Both the position numbers and the translations under genes were made by a program. A stretch of DNA of 64,000 nucleotides from contig NC_068558.1 in the NCBI RefSeq assembly GCF_022201045.2, positions 40,691,501 through 40,755,500 on the forward strand, in the 5' to 3' direction. The notes under the pieces are model-generated. The model had not been told where the DNA came from, did not search any database, and saw only the letters and a list, made by a program, of their open reading frames with translations. Source of the DNA: Citrus sinensis. Taxonomy: Eukaryota > Streptophyta > Magnoliopsida > Sapindales > Rutaceae. Position 1 is the stretch's first letter, and each line of letters starts with the position of its first letter. This document shows positions 1 through 11,348 of the stretch, piece by piece.

Positions 1-734
1 GTTCTGACAAATCTTTGCATACAAATAAATGAGCAAACCAACGTCACACGAGAATATATGCTTCTTGACCACTAGCTAAAGAGAGATGAGAATGTCACAG
101 ATACATACATACAAACATACGTTGTAAGCAAAAACGTCGGCGACACAAATTGTTTTACAAGTTTGTGAATCCTACACAAAACCCATTTGCATGCACTGCA
201 AGGGCCACCATAAGAGGGCTTTTGTTCGACACATTTTCTTAATTTCTTTGGTTTTTATTTATATGGGTTTCTGAATCAGGACAAGATAATGACCAAAGCA
301 AAGCAGCTTTTGATTTTGGAAAACTATGGCAGTGGGGACCACTTCCATGCCGCCGGGTTTCTGTCTGCATACTGCATGTAACATGTTCTTCGGGAACAAA
401 TTTGTATCCAACATGAAATTCCAAAACCCAAAAAAAAAAAAAAAAAAGAGTACCCAACATGAAGCTTTGACATGTCTGAATTATTTTTGATACATTTGGA
501 AATTTCAATTGCCAGGGTTCTTTTTTTTTTTTTCAAAAGATTATCAGTGATACTAATTAAATTACAGAAGTAGATAAATATTTCGAATGGATCATAATCC
601 TGAGTCAAAAGATTGATTGGAGATGAATGGTAAGTTCAGGTCTTTAATGTTTGAAATCTACTCGGAATTGTAACTTAAATTTTACTCAGGAATTCGGATT
701 TATTAAGATTAAAAACTAGTCAAACGTTTCCCTG

Positions 735-738
<4 letters not shown>

Positions 739-790
<52 letters not shown>
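739..790. repeat. (AT)n microsatellite
   Basis: An uninterrupted run of about 26 AT units in intergenic DNA. Confidence 0.97.
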
Positions 791-794
<4 letters not shown>

Positions 795-3001
795 GGACGG
801 AGTAATAATTTATTAAAAAAAATGAACCCTCGTACAGATGCTTCCCATTTGTTAAAGGTCTTTCTATTTTAATTTTAAACATGCCTTTTGCCCCTTTTTT
901 TTTTAAAAAAAAAATTTCTTAGACATAATCAACTAAGAGCATGGTACAATAATCTCCAAATAATTGAATATCAAGAGTGGGGATTTACAATACAATATCA
1001 AAGTTAAATTCCCATATCTCCCCTTTTTACTGTGTTAATCGTTTTTCATAAGGTAATTACTCAATGTATGAGCATAATTTCTTTTACTTGGGTCTTTTTA
1101 CCCTACTAGTTTTTCAAAAGTAAATATGTACGCAACAAGTCATTGTCCTGACAAATTGACCTCAAAAGACAAAGATAGATAAAGAGGTATACCTTCTATG
1201 TGTACTGTGGATTTCTCCTTTTTACTAAGACTGTATGGATGACATACCCCACCACCATGGATGTTTCAAATCCAAAATCTTTTCTGACATCATGGGTGTG
1301 TTGTGATTGCCTTGCACACGCTCAATCTAAATGACCTCACTGATTTTGTTTGTGGGAAGCAAGGAGGAGTGGAGAAGAAATGAAAGCACTCTGGGAGAGT
1401 TGGGAAATTGAAGGTAATTGCTAGCTGAATGCAAATACAGTCACGAGCCATGACACATCATGGAATCTTTTTTCATTGGTATATGATGATGAATCACATC
1501 TCCTTGTTGGACCATGTTCTGCTGCTAAATGTATAAATTGGGAACATTGGTTCTCAAACGTATTGCAAAAACAGATTTGAGAAATTTTTAAAGTGGTCCA
1601 AGTTTGATGATCTGAGCAGCTAATTGAAAAGAAGATTGAACAAGTCATGCTGTTCCATTTCATACTTAGTGTGTGATGATAAAGAGTTGGTTGGTGCATC
1701 TAATCAAGCGTGGCAGCTTTCTTGGCCCCTTGCTCCTTCTCTTTCTCTTTCTCATCCTCTTTCTTTTTCCTTTCTCTTTTTTTTTTTAAGTTAAACAAAT
1801 AAAATTTCATTGATATGATCAAACTAAGTGGCCGCGTGCGTACAACTTCATAACATAATAAAAGACGACACGACCAAACTATAAAGATGTCTATTACATT
1901 GACAGATTATTTGAATAGATCAATTTTCTAGTTTTTTTTTTCCAAATTTTAAATTTTTTTTCAACATGCGAAAAGGTCCTAAAAAAAATGAGAAATAAAG
2001 GCAAGAAATTAATAAATTAAGCTCAGATAGCTATGCTAAGAGGAGAAATTTTGTGATACAAAGAATCTAAACAATAAAGATAACTGGAAGGCTACGCTTC
2101 AATTATTTGAACTTTTTGGCTTGTTAGTGGATTATTTGGTAGGTTTTGTTGGCATCAGGCTATCTATCAGCAAGTTCATTAATTTATTTTGAACATCAAA
2201 TTACAAATATTGCGCTGTTTAACTTTTTGGGCCATCTCCAAAATATGAAAATGATAGGAGTCTTTCTTGGTGTACCATTTTATTAAGGGACACTAATGGT
2301 AATTAAATTTACTCAAGTGCTTTTTTTTCCTCCCCCTTATAGTTGGGTGCAAGAATGAACAGTTACACACTCTCATTTTGAAGGAAAAAAAAAATATTGA
2401 AAAACTATAAAATAAAAACTAGTAAGTTGGGGCATATTTGGGAATGTCATGCTTCCTCTTATTTTATTGGCCATTTCTACTTCCTTTTACTTTGATAAAT
2501 AATGATTCTGTCACATAACATCAACGGTGATTAGGAAAAAAAAAAAACTTAGCACTTTGACCTCAAATATACCTTTAATCAAATTACAATCATTAACGAG
2601 AAGCAATATTTTTTGTATAAAAGGTAAATGAGTTCCACGTTTGTCATCACCATACAAATAATGATTTATTTCACGATTTGTGATCGCGAACATTTTGATT
2701 ACTCCTCTTTCACAATCAAAATTATGTCCACGTGCTTCTAATTCAAACACTAAGTAGATGTCTTCAGAAAGCTCACTTTGGGATGATGTTAATTTTTCCA
2801 TTAACTTAGCTAATCATCTTACTTTGTTACAAATTCTTTCCAAGTCATAATTTCTTCCGATAATTATAAGCCATCTCTTCCAAAATTTGAGAAATAAGTA
2901 TGTTTTTAGTTAAAATAATTATAAAAAATTAAAAAAAAGAATCAAGATTGATACGTGTCAACATTATATAAGTACTTCGAAATAAATGTTATTCTTAAAA
3001 A

Positions 3002-3022
3002 CTCTCTCTCTCTCTCTCTCTC
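3002..3022. repeat. (CT)n microsatellite
   Basis: About ten uninterrupted CT units, some 40 bases before the hAT-like element. Confidence 0.95.
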
Positions 3023-3064
3023 AAATAGAGGGAATGAAACCAATAGAAATTGAGGGTCAAAACT

Positions 3065-3469
3065 AGGGTTGGCAAAACCCGGGTCTGGGTATCGCAATGC
3101 CCAGACCCAGCCCCGATGCAATTTTTAGATGTCCGGGTCAAGGATTTATTCCGGGTACCCTGATTTTGTATTTTTCAATATTATATATGAATAATTTTTT
3201 TGTAATTTTATAAGTTTTAAATTTATTTCAATAAAATTTGACATGAAAATATAAAGTTTAAGTGTTTAAAAACTTTAGATATGTATAATAGATGAGTTAA
3301 ATAAATATCAATATTTAAAACAATATATATTTTATAATTTTTTTTAATAAAATCTGGATTCCGAATTTATCAAGTGATACCCAAGATCGGCTCGACTTCA
3401 TATTACCCCGCCCACAGCGCCTGGGTGCGGTTCGAGCCTGGACCGAACGAATATTTTTAAAACCCCTAA
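3065..3469. mobile_element. Non-autonomous hAT-like element, 405 bp
   Basis: The segment is bounded by an exact 8-bp direct repeat, TCAAAACT (3057-3064 and 3470-3477), the target-site length made by hAT transposases. The left end reads AGGGTTGGCAAAACCC and the right end reads TTTTAAAACCCCTAA, so the termini are imperfect inverted repeats of the plant (Y)AGGG type. Subterminal DNA is rich in GGGTC/GACCC words, giving a GC-rich rim around an AT-rich centre. There is no coding capacity, so it would have moved with a transposase supplied elsewhere. The exact TSD suggests a moderately recent insertion. Confidence 0.75.
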
Positions 3470-6040
3470 TCAAAACTCAAAAGGATGGATTCCACTAGAC
3501 ATTACAAAACCCACGAGGACTTGTTTGTTGCCTAAAAAAAGATTAAAGACATAAAAAAAAAAATTACAAAGTACTTGCCTATTACATCACCCACTAAAAC
3601 CCTAGGGCCCCTATCTATCCACAGAAAGCTTCTCCTTTACATGCAAATTACTTTACTTTATACATATCTCATGTATATTTCATTGTAAAATCTTAAATAT
3701 ACAATCATAGGACCGCAAGAAACAAAAGCGATAATTTCCAATGCAATATATTGGTCTGTATATGTAAAAGTTGAATTGATATTTAGTTCCCATCAACTGG
3801 GGTCAGTAGCTAAGACAAATTTTATTCCATAATTCCATCCTTCATGGGGTCAATATTAAGTACTGTACTCAAACAAGGTGATGGAATGAATTAAAATGTT
3901 TCTGCCCCAAAACAGATTGTTTCTTTCCTCTTTCAAATAAAGTTTCGAACTAAAGTCCATAAGTGGAAATTTTTAAATTTAGTGGAATCTAAAATGCAAA
4001 AAGAGAAAAAAAGCTTTTAACAGGACCAAACAGGTACAATAGTTGGGCCAAGATGCTGTACGCCTGTACCAAGAGAAACCAACATAAGTAGGTAGGGTAG
4101 GATTTCAACTAATATATAATATAATAAAAAAAGAATCTTGATGGAATTCCATCTCAGAATCTACAAAATTTTATAGATTCCAGTTCTCTAGCTAAGAAAC
4201 CACTATCAATCTTTAATATTTTTGAGAAAAGTGCATGAACTTATAACCCTAATTAAAATACTCTCAATAGCTTATAAACTTAACCAAAATAAGCTTCATG
4301 CTCATGGTGAATACCTATTTCTTATCTTGCCTCATATTGTTATGTCTCAATTATTGTATCCAACCCATGTACTATGAGAAAGGATAGAAAGAAAATTAAT
4401 TAGAAAAGCATAAGATTTTTAATTTGGTCCACCGACCTTTTAGTGAAAAGTTGAAAATACTCAAATTTTAAAAAAAATTATCACTATAAAGTTCACCTAG
4501 GTTTTATAGTTGTCTTAATACATCACTTTTCTTTAGACTCCGCTAGAATCTTTGTAAAGAAGACTACTTAAAAATAGATGAATGATCGATCGTTCATTCA
4601 ATCATTATAGAGTAGAATTTGGTTTAAGTAGAGTCCACTGGGTCACTAAGTACCACATCCTCACTAGACCCAACTAAAAGTTGCGTTCGGCTTTCATTAA
4701 TGCAACCAAATTTTACGAACCCAAAAGGAATTTAGGGCCTACACGTTGGAGCCTAAATAGAGTGGACCTATTAGCAACCCAAAAAAAAATCTTTTAAAAC
4801 CCCGTTTCTAGATTTGCCCGTATTTTAAAAACTGAATGATATTCCTAACACCACTTAATTTCCGAAATCACCCTTGCGTCTCCTTCGTTGAACATCAACA
4901 TTGCTAGTAGTAGTTTTGCAAATTCGTCATTAACAAAGCGAATATTTTTTTTTTGTTATTTTCCCTATTAGTTGTTATATTTATTGTAAAATTATATATC
5001 CTACATCCAACCTATGATGAAGCCTAAAAGTGATTTTAAAGAAATGGCAAACATTCTTGATAAGATGAAGACTATTCGGTGCGTCTGTACTTGTATTGTG
5101 TGAGTAAATAGTTTTAATCAAAATATACTTTAAAAGGTTGCACTATACTAGTGTCAACCTTGGGGGTTTAATCTCCTTGTGGAGAATTTTCTCACGGTGA
5201 ATTAAATTTCTCGAATTGAAATAACAATGAATTTTATTTTTATCTTTTTCTCACAAATGACAACAATAGTCATACGAGAGTTTAATCCTACATGATATAA
5301 ATGCCGACTGAAAAAACTCTCTGTCGAATTTAAATACCTCTCAAAATGTTTGCTGAATAGATACGTGTGTGACACCCAAAAAGTAAAAATTACCAGTGGG
5401 TTTTAATTAATTGTGAATGCCCTTTTGTAGCCTTGGTTGATGTCAAAGCTGTAACTATTAAATGTAATAAGGGGTTTCTATGAGACTTTTGGAAGGCTGC
5501 TGATAGCGACATTGGCCTAAATAAAAATTATTTCCGCAACGAAAGTGGCCACCGCATAAGGGATTATGAGGAAGATGAAAAGAATCAAGAGACGATGACC
5601 CACAGTGCAAGTGGCCACCACATCAGCCCACGACTTGCTTCCTCATATATTATTAGAAAAATAAGCAGATAAAAGCATAAAGAAGATAACGGCTGAATGC
5701 TGACAGTGGACCATTCTATCTATGTACAGGAGGACAATGAAGTAAGTAGGTGAAACAACTATTTGACTTTGTAAACCATTTCATGAATAATAATATTATT
5801 TTATGAATACACACTTGCATACGAAATCAACAATGCCGAGTCCAAACGAGAGCATGTAGAAACTTCTTTCAACCGTCACGCGGTTTCCCATATTCCACTC
5901 AATTGTTCAAATGCGTATAAATGTAAAAAGGCCTAAAAGTGACAAAAGACCATCATCCTCTCTTCTCTTGGCTGTCTTTATTTATAATCTTGGAATCCGA
6001 TCTGTCACATACCAAACTATTATTCTTCAATATCTTGACA

Positions 6041-6066
6041 TTGATCTTGATCTTGATCTGGATCTT
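6041..6066 (+). repeat. Hexamer (CTTGAT)n in the leader of the small membrane-protein gene
   Basis: Four near-perfect CTTGAT/CTGGAT units lie about 50 bases before the ATG at 6117, in the likely 5' untranslated region. Length variation could alter leader structure, but nothing here proves a function. Confidence 0.8.
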
Positions 6067-6116
6067 CGCCTTTGCATTGTCTGCAAAAGTCTAACTGGAG
6101 CGAGGGTAACAAAATC

Positions 6117-6484
6117 ATGTGTCCTTTGAGGTTTATATTGGTGTTCTTTTCGGCCGTTCTAGCAGGCTATTTTGCATGGAGGACGGTACGATCTTCCCCA
6201 GAAGCTGATATTAACAATCTTTCGGATGATTCACCGAATGAGAAAACGTCGTTGAAGGATAAAGATGAATCAAATTTCACAAGGGTATGTTTTAATTTAT
6301 TCATTACTTTTGGTTTTGCTTCTTTGTTTTGTTCCTTTTTTTTTTTTCTTTTTTTCTCCCTCTCTTTACTGATGTTGTGGTTTTTGTCGAATTGCAGAGC
6401 ATTCAAAATGGTTTCTGGGTATTTGTCGACATGGCCAGTGGGAGATACTTATGGAGGAATCTCAGGGAGATTAAGAAACACTAG
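6117..6484 (+). CDS. Small single-pass membrane protein of the plant 'methyltransferase-related' family
   Basis: Two exons, 6117-6284 and 6398-6484, joined by a GT-AG intron, give 84 residues. The N-terminus starts MCPLRFILVFFSAVLAG, a hydrophobic segment (residues 4-20) that is a membrane anchor or uncleaved signal. A polar acidic/lysine stretch follows (about 27-53), then a C-terminal block from the second exon with FWVFVDMASGRYLW and a basic end. The MCPLR start and the conserved tryptophan-rich tail match a small plant family labelled 'methyltransferase-related' in databases (At5g18150-like, from memory). The protein is far too short to hold a methyltransferase fold, so no catalytic role is inferred. 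The ATG was chosen because MCPLR is the conserved start. An upstream frame overlapping it is out of register. Confidence 0.85.
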
Positions 6485-6943
6485 AATTTTGATCATTAAG
6501 CCTTGTGTGAATTTCTCTGCAAACTGTGTTCTGGAATTTGAATCTGTTGTCTGGGATAAAGAATTGTTCTTTCATACCACTATGTAGATGTCAAAATGTC
6601 AACTGAGAATCTGTCTCTAGACTGCAAGAATCTGTTTTGTATTAATAGTCAAATGTAAAAAAAAAAAAATTCTAGATGTTCTATTGAATCAAGCAGAGTT
6701 TCCCAACAGCAAAGCTTTTTGTTCAGGTAGCAACAACAATTGCATCATAAGAACTTGATAAAGAAACACATTTAGTCGGCATGCAATATCAAAAGCCAAC
6801 GAGATTTTGAACATTTCATTTAAATTCTTAACACTTTCACTTTGCAACTAATTGGCGAAATAAGTACTACATACAACACAACAGAAATATGTACAAAAGA
6901 AGTTTGGGCAGATGTGCAGCCCCAACCTGTAAAACCGGCAACT

Positions 6944-8909
6944 TCAGCTTGAGTCTGTTTGTAGTTTAAGGGACATGTACAGAAGTGCTATTAGGGCACC
7001 TTGTGGAAGTGGAGCACATCTGGCAAGATTGGAGCCAATCCACACAGCTACCACTACTAGAACAACAACGCCACTGCTGGTTTTTCCACAAACCCAACTT
7101 GCAAATGACAGGCACAAAGTCAGCAATATGCCTCCCCTTCCACCCAATATCCATGCAATTAAATAGCCAATCTTGTATCCACCATCTAACTTTCCATCAA
7201 ACAAAGCCGTGAGGCTACTAAAAGTGAGGGATGGTTGGTACCCAAAGACCTTCAGTAAGAATAAAGAGATAAATGCTGATCTTAGCACTGCAGTAAAGGA
7301 GCCTCTCTTATCACCTGGGTTTTCCTCTTGAACTTCCCGGACTGGTGCTTTACGATAGAAGGAAGAATACTCTTCTTTTGAGTTATAATTTTTCCAATGT
7401 CTCTCATATTGCAGTTTTCGCCTCAGTTCAGCCCATGTAGAGATCCTTACCCCGTCTTCAAATTCACTGCTGTACCTCCTGTTTCCTCTACGTGATCTGT
7501 CACTATCCGTTCGAAATTTGAGTGCCCGATCATACTTAGTTCTTGTTACTTCATTAGATAATACCTGTTTGAAAGGGAGATAGAACTTAGAAACCAGATC
7601 ACCAGCTTTCCTCAACAATGTCGAGATCAGAAAAAGAAAAATAAAAGAGGAAAAAAAATCACTGCAGCAGGAAGCTAGATTCGAAAATACACAGTAATCA
7701 TGGTTTGGATTTGTGTGTAAATTGCTTTCAACATGTTATTAAGTAATCAAATTGGCAGATTAGTTTATTTATACCATGTCAAATTGGCGTGGTATAAAAG
7801 AGAAATAAAAGAAAAAAAAATCACTGCAGAAGCCAACTCCAAAAAAGCACTCTCATCATTATATGACAGACAAGATTTTATCAAAACAAATGTGGCTTGT
7901 ACTAACCGTGTATATTTGGGACCGTGATCAAAAGATTAATGATCAAATGAGAGTTCAATTACTTGTCCTTGTGACAAAAATTGGACTTTATGTAACTTAT
8001 AGCTTTCACTGAATATCATAGTTTGTATTGATACTGAAGTAGAGGGAAAAACATTTCTTTTCAGAAGAACAGATTAAGCAGCCATTACAAAATCACAGAC
8101 CAACATGTTTTTATCTCTACACAGCCAGATGTTCTTGTCAAAGCAAATTAAAACTTGCTATTGGTGAAACAAAGAGCAGGAAAGGTTATAAGGAAGACTC
8201 ACTTCATAAGCACAACGGATGGTCTTGAACACTTCAGCCGCTCGTGAATCCTTGCTAACATCAGGATGATACTGCAATCAAGTCAAATACACACACTAGT
8301 GACGACCATTACAATTGCAACCTCACAGAGATTTCACGAACACGTCAACTTTTCAATTACAATGAAGCTTCTTAAACAGAAAACTTTAAGTGGTAAAGCC
8401 TATGCTTGAATAAAATCTAACAACATTTCACATAAGAGAGTCTCATTGCACCACCTATCAAGCTACCAAGTAACGTGCTCAACTTTTTTTTTTAAAAAAT
8501 TATAATTACCAATTTTTTTTTTTTTTTTTAAAAGAGCAATGCCCATTCTGCCATTCTTTCTTCCAGACCAAACAAATCCACAAACATACGGTGACACTTC
8601 ACTTCACAGTTAGCCAGTTACCTTACGAGCGAGGAGGCGATAAGCCCTCTTTATATCAGCTAGCGTGGCACTTTGAGCGACGCCCAGAACTTTGTAATGG
8701 TCCGGCTCGCCGTTTATGGCCGCCGCCGCCGCGGATGATGACCAAGACGATGACGCGACCACCAAGCGGTGGCGGGTTCTTCTGTGGCGGTTACTGCCGG
8801 TGGTGCTGCGGCGAGGAGAGGAGATCAGGAAACTGTTTTTGATGATGGAGGAGAACGCATCGGAGCCGGTGGTGGGAGTTATGGGTCCCACCAGTAGCTG
8901 CGCCTGCAT
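6944..8909 (-). CDS. J-domain (DnaJ-like) protein with membrane C-terminus, probably plastid-targeted
   Basis: Three exons on the minus strand (8909-8622, 8271-8203, 7564-6944) join in phase 0 to give 325 residues. Residues 1-68 are rich in Ser, Thr, Arg and Ala and low in acidic residues, as in a chloroplast transit peptide. The J domain begins at about residue 70 (DHYKVLGVAQSATLADIKRA). Its HPD triad is residues 98-100, at the start of exon 2, and helix IV ends near 130. A basic region follows, then two or three hydrophobic segments (for example VVVLVVVAVWIGSNLA) near the C-terminus. J proteins stimulate Hsp70 ATPase; this one would recruit a stromal Hsp70 to a plastid membrane if targeting is as inferred. 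It looks like the At5g18140-type J protein. No zinc-finger or G/F-rich region is present, making it a class C J protein. Confidence 0.88.
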
Positions 8910-9027
8910 TATCGTTCATGCATTTGTTCGATTTCCAGTCTGTGGGCGCTTTGGATTGAATTGGTGACGGCAAATGAATTGAAAGCGATTGTTTCGTGGT
9001 CCGGCCTGAAGAGAGCCGAATATGGGT

Positions 9028-9056
9028 TAGGCCCATGTCCATAATAGGCCCAATGG
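9028..9056 (-). promoter_or_regulatory. Paired site II (TGGGCC) elements upstream of the J-protein gene
   Basis: Two AGGCCCA words (9029-9036 and 9046-9056), read as TGGGCCT on the gene strand, lie roughly 120-150 bases before the ATG. TGGGCC/T 'site II' motifs are known TCP-factor targets in promoters of growth-linked and organelle-protein genes. The spacing fits a core promoter. Function is inferred from motif and position only. Confidence 0.5.
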
Positions 9057-9059
9057 AGC

Positions 9060-10185
9060 CTAATTATCGATTTCATTTAAAATTTCTAGCCCCCCCCCCC
9101 CCTTCCCCTTTTTTTAATTGAAACTTTCTAGCTTTAAATTGAGGGAGTTACAAAGTTGATTGATAATACATTTTTTCCCCAAGTGATAATACTAAATAAT
9201 TAATAATGGTAAAGAAATGTTAAACTTATAGAAGCCCTGTTCATTATTAAGATGCCCTCCACTTCCTATGGAAAATATATATATAATTATAAAATAAAAG
9301 ATAATCATGTATAGTAAATATGATTTTTAAATAAAAATTTAACAAAAAATAATAAGGATCTTATAGATTTTTTATCATATAAGTGTGGGATCGAATCAAC
9401 TTAACTGTCATAACATCTAGTACTTACCAAACATCTTACTACTGTACTTTTTAAAGTATAATTATCTAATCTCAAAATCAAATAACGCCCGAGTTGGATA
9501 TTGTCAATTAATGTGTTATTAACTAATGGCTTTAATATTAATTTATAATAAAATATAAGTTATCAGTTATGGTAAATGCATGAGGCTTGAGTGGTTTACA
9601 AATAGTTGTATTTGATTACCCACAAATTTGAGGGAGACAAGTAATTGAAGAAAAAAATTGATTTGAATTTTACCCACCCATTTACTTTTAAAAAAAAGTA
9701 CATAAAAATTATCAAATTATAACAAAAAAATTATCTAAATATAACATGAGAACAAAGAAAAAAAATCGTAAAAATTATTAACCTCATAAAAAAATTTTAA
9801 TTTTAAATTCATACTCTTTTTTATAAATTTTATAATATTGTGAAAGTTTAAATAACAATAGCCTTATTATGTAATATTTTTTTATTATTGGTCACTTATA
9901 TAGTAAATGTTCCAAACGAACATTATTGAATGGTCACATCACATATACCGAACACGCGTATAACGAAAGTATATGGGTACCAACAACAAAAACGTTCGTT
10001 GTGACTAACGTTACTTAACAAAATCATGCCCATTTTTTTAAGACCGTCCAAAACGCAGGAATCAGCCAGAAAAAAATAGAATCCAAAGTAGATTTTTTTG
10101 GGTACTCCTTATTGTGACAACAATCAATTGCTTCCACCTTTCATTCCATCTATTTAAAATCGGATTAATTTTGAAGGAGAAAATT
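9060..10185. other. AT-rich intergenic DNA
   Basis: A poly-C run (about 9090-9102) is followed by roughly 1 kb of AT-rich sequence with no credible reading frame or recognisable element. It separates the J-protein promoter from the foldback MITE and the Mutator-like element. Confidence 0.6.
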
Positions 10186-10297
10186 ACGGTGCAACAGTGG
10201 TACCGTGCCACTGTTGCACCTAATCATTGGATCCCAATGGATCCAGCCATCTAAGTAGATCCAATGGCTGAATGCAACGGTACCACTGTTGCACCGT
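10186..10297. mobile_element. Foldback MITE with 21-bp perfect inverted repeats
   Basis: The ends are exact inverted repeats: ACGGTGCAACAGTGGTACCG plus T at 10186-10206, with its reverse complement at 10277-10297. A second arm immediately inside the left end (CCACTGTTGCACC, about 10208-10220) also pairs with the left terminus, so the left end alone can fold into a 13-bp stem. The total length of 112 bp with no ORF is typical of a MITE. I could not identify a clear target-site duplication, so the superfamily is unassigned. Confidence 0.75.
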
Positions 10298-10561
10298 TGC
10301 CGGACCCAATTTTAAATTATTGATTATCTTCAAATCACTTCTTTATTTTTTTTAAAATATTGATTTATTCTTTGTTTTTTATTAAAACGATTAAAAAAAT
10401 TTTATCAATTCATAACTTGAAATTTATCAATTCATGTCTTATATTATAACTTGAAATTTTAAAAAATAAAATAATTAATTTAAAAATAACTAATTTACAA
10501 TAATTGTGATTCGAAATTAATTATTTAAAAAAAAATCAAAGTAACCAACATTCACTTCCGG

Positions 10562-11337
10562 AAAATGCTAGTTACCCCGAGTCAAGCCCCGGGTCAAACC
10601 CCGAAAGTAATAAACGACATCGTTTTGGCAAAATTGTTATGGTTGAAATTGGTTTCTCTTTACCTTCGTCTCACACCCCTTCCTCCTTCTATTTCTCTGT
10701 TTCTCTTCCCCTTCGTTTCAGCTTCGTTAGGGCAAAATCAACAATTTCAGCTTCGTTAGGACAAAATCAACAACATTCCCAAATTGCTCTCTTTCTCCTA
10801 ACTGAAATCAACAACTTCGTTTCAGCTTCGTGCCATTTGCTCTTGACTGAAATGTGATAACTTGTGTTATAACAACACATTTGAGCTTTGCGAATTGCAG
10901 TTATTTTGGGCACATTTTTAGTTGTGGATGTGATTGTATAGCTTTGGGAATTGGAGTTATTTTGGGCGCAGATTTTTGGTTCATTATTAACTGTTGTGGA
11001 AGTGATTGTATAGCTTTGTGAATTACAGTTTTTGGGCATATTTTTGGTTCATTATTAACTACTCTGGAAGTGATTGTATAGCTTTGCGAATTGGAGTTAT
11101 TTTGGGGCTGTTGTGAGACGAAGAGAGAGAGAGAGAGTTAGGGCTGTTGTTGATTTTACCTCAACCAAGCTGAAACGAACGGGTGTGAGACGAAAACAAA
11201 GAGGAACTAATTTTGGCTGTAACAATTTTTCTAAAACGACGTCGTTTAGCTTGAATGAGAGGAAAAAAAAAATAGATTGAAAGCGTCGTTTGTTTATTGC
11301 TTTTAGAATTTGACCCCCGGGACAAATAGCAGAACTC
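10562..11337. mobile_element. Non-autonomous Mutator-like element (MULE), 776 bp, long TIRs
   Basis: An 11-bp direct repeat with one mismatch flanks the element (TTCACTTCCGG at 10551-10561, TTCACTTCTGG at 11338-11348), the 9-11 bp size made by Mutator transposases. The left arm (about 10562-10760) and right arm (about 11130-11337) are long inverted repeats sharing ACGAC(A/G)TCGTTTT, AAAATTGTTA, TTCGTCTCACACCC and AAAATCAACAA in the same order. The right arm has an extra (GA)n tract near 11120 and a short insertion near the end. The centre (about 10870-11105) is a degenerate tandem repeat. No transposase is encoded. Confidence 0.8.
10870..11105 (+). repeat. Degenerate minisatellite inside the MULE
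   Basis: Four imperfect copies of a unit built on TATAGCTTTG(G/C/T)GAATT, GTTATTTTGGGC and TTGGTTCATTATTAAC follow each other with a period near 60-80 bases. The copies differ by substitutions and small indels, so the array is not young. Confidence 0.8.
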
Positions 11338-11348
11338 TTCACTTCTGG

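Larger units (their letters stand above)
1..5900. other. AT-rich intergenic region, no gene seen
   Basis: No reading frame here looks like a plant gene: all ORFs are short, composition-driven and lack flanking splice signals that would extend them. The stretch holds an (AT)n tract at 739-790, a (CT)n tract at 3002-3022, a hAT-like element at 3065-3469 and many poly-A/T runs. The last few hundred bases presumably include the promoter of the small gene starting at 6117. Confidence 0.6.

Noticed and set aside
2511-2801. Minus-strand ORF of 96 codons with mixed polar composition
   Set aside because: The sequence is not recognisable, ends in a poly-Phe run from a poly-A tract, has no flanking splice-linked exons and lies among repeats. 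It may be a decayed fragment, but no family can be named.
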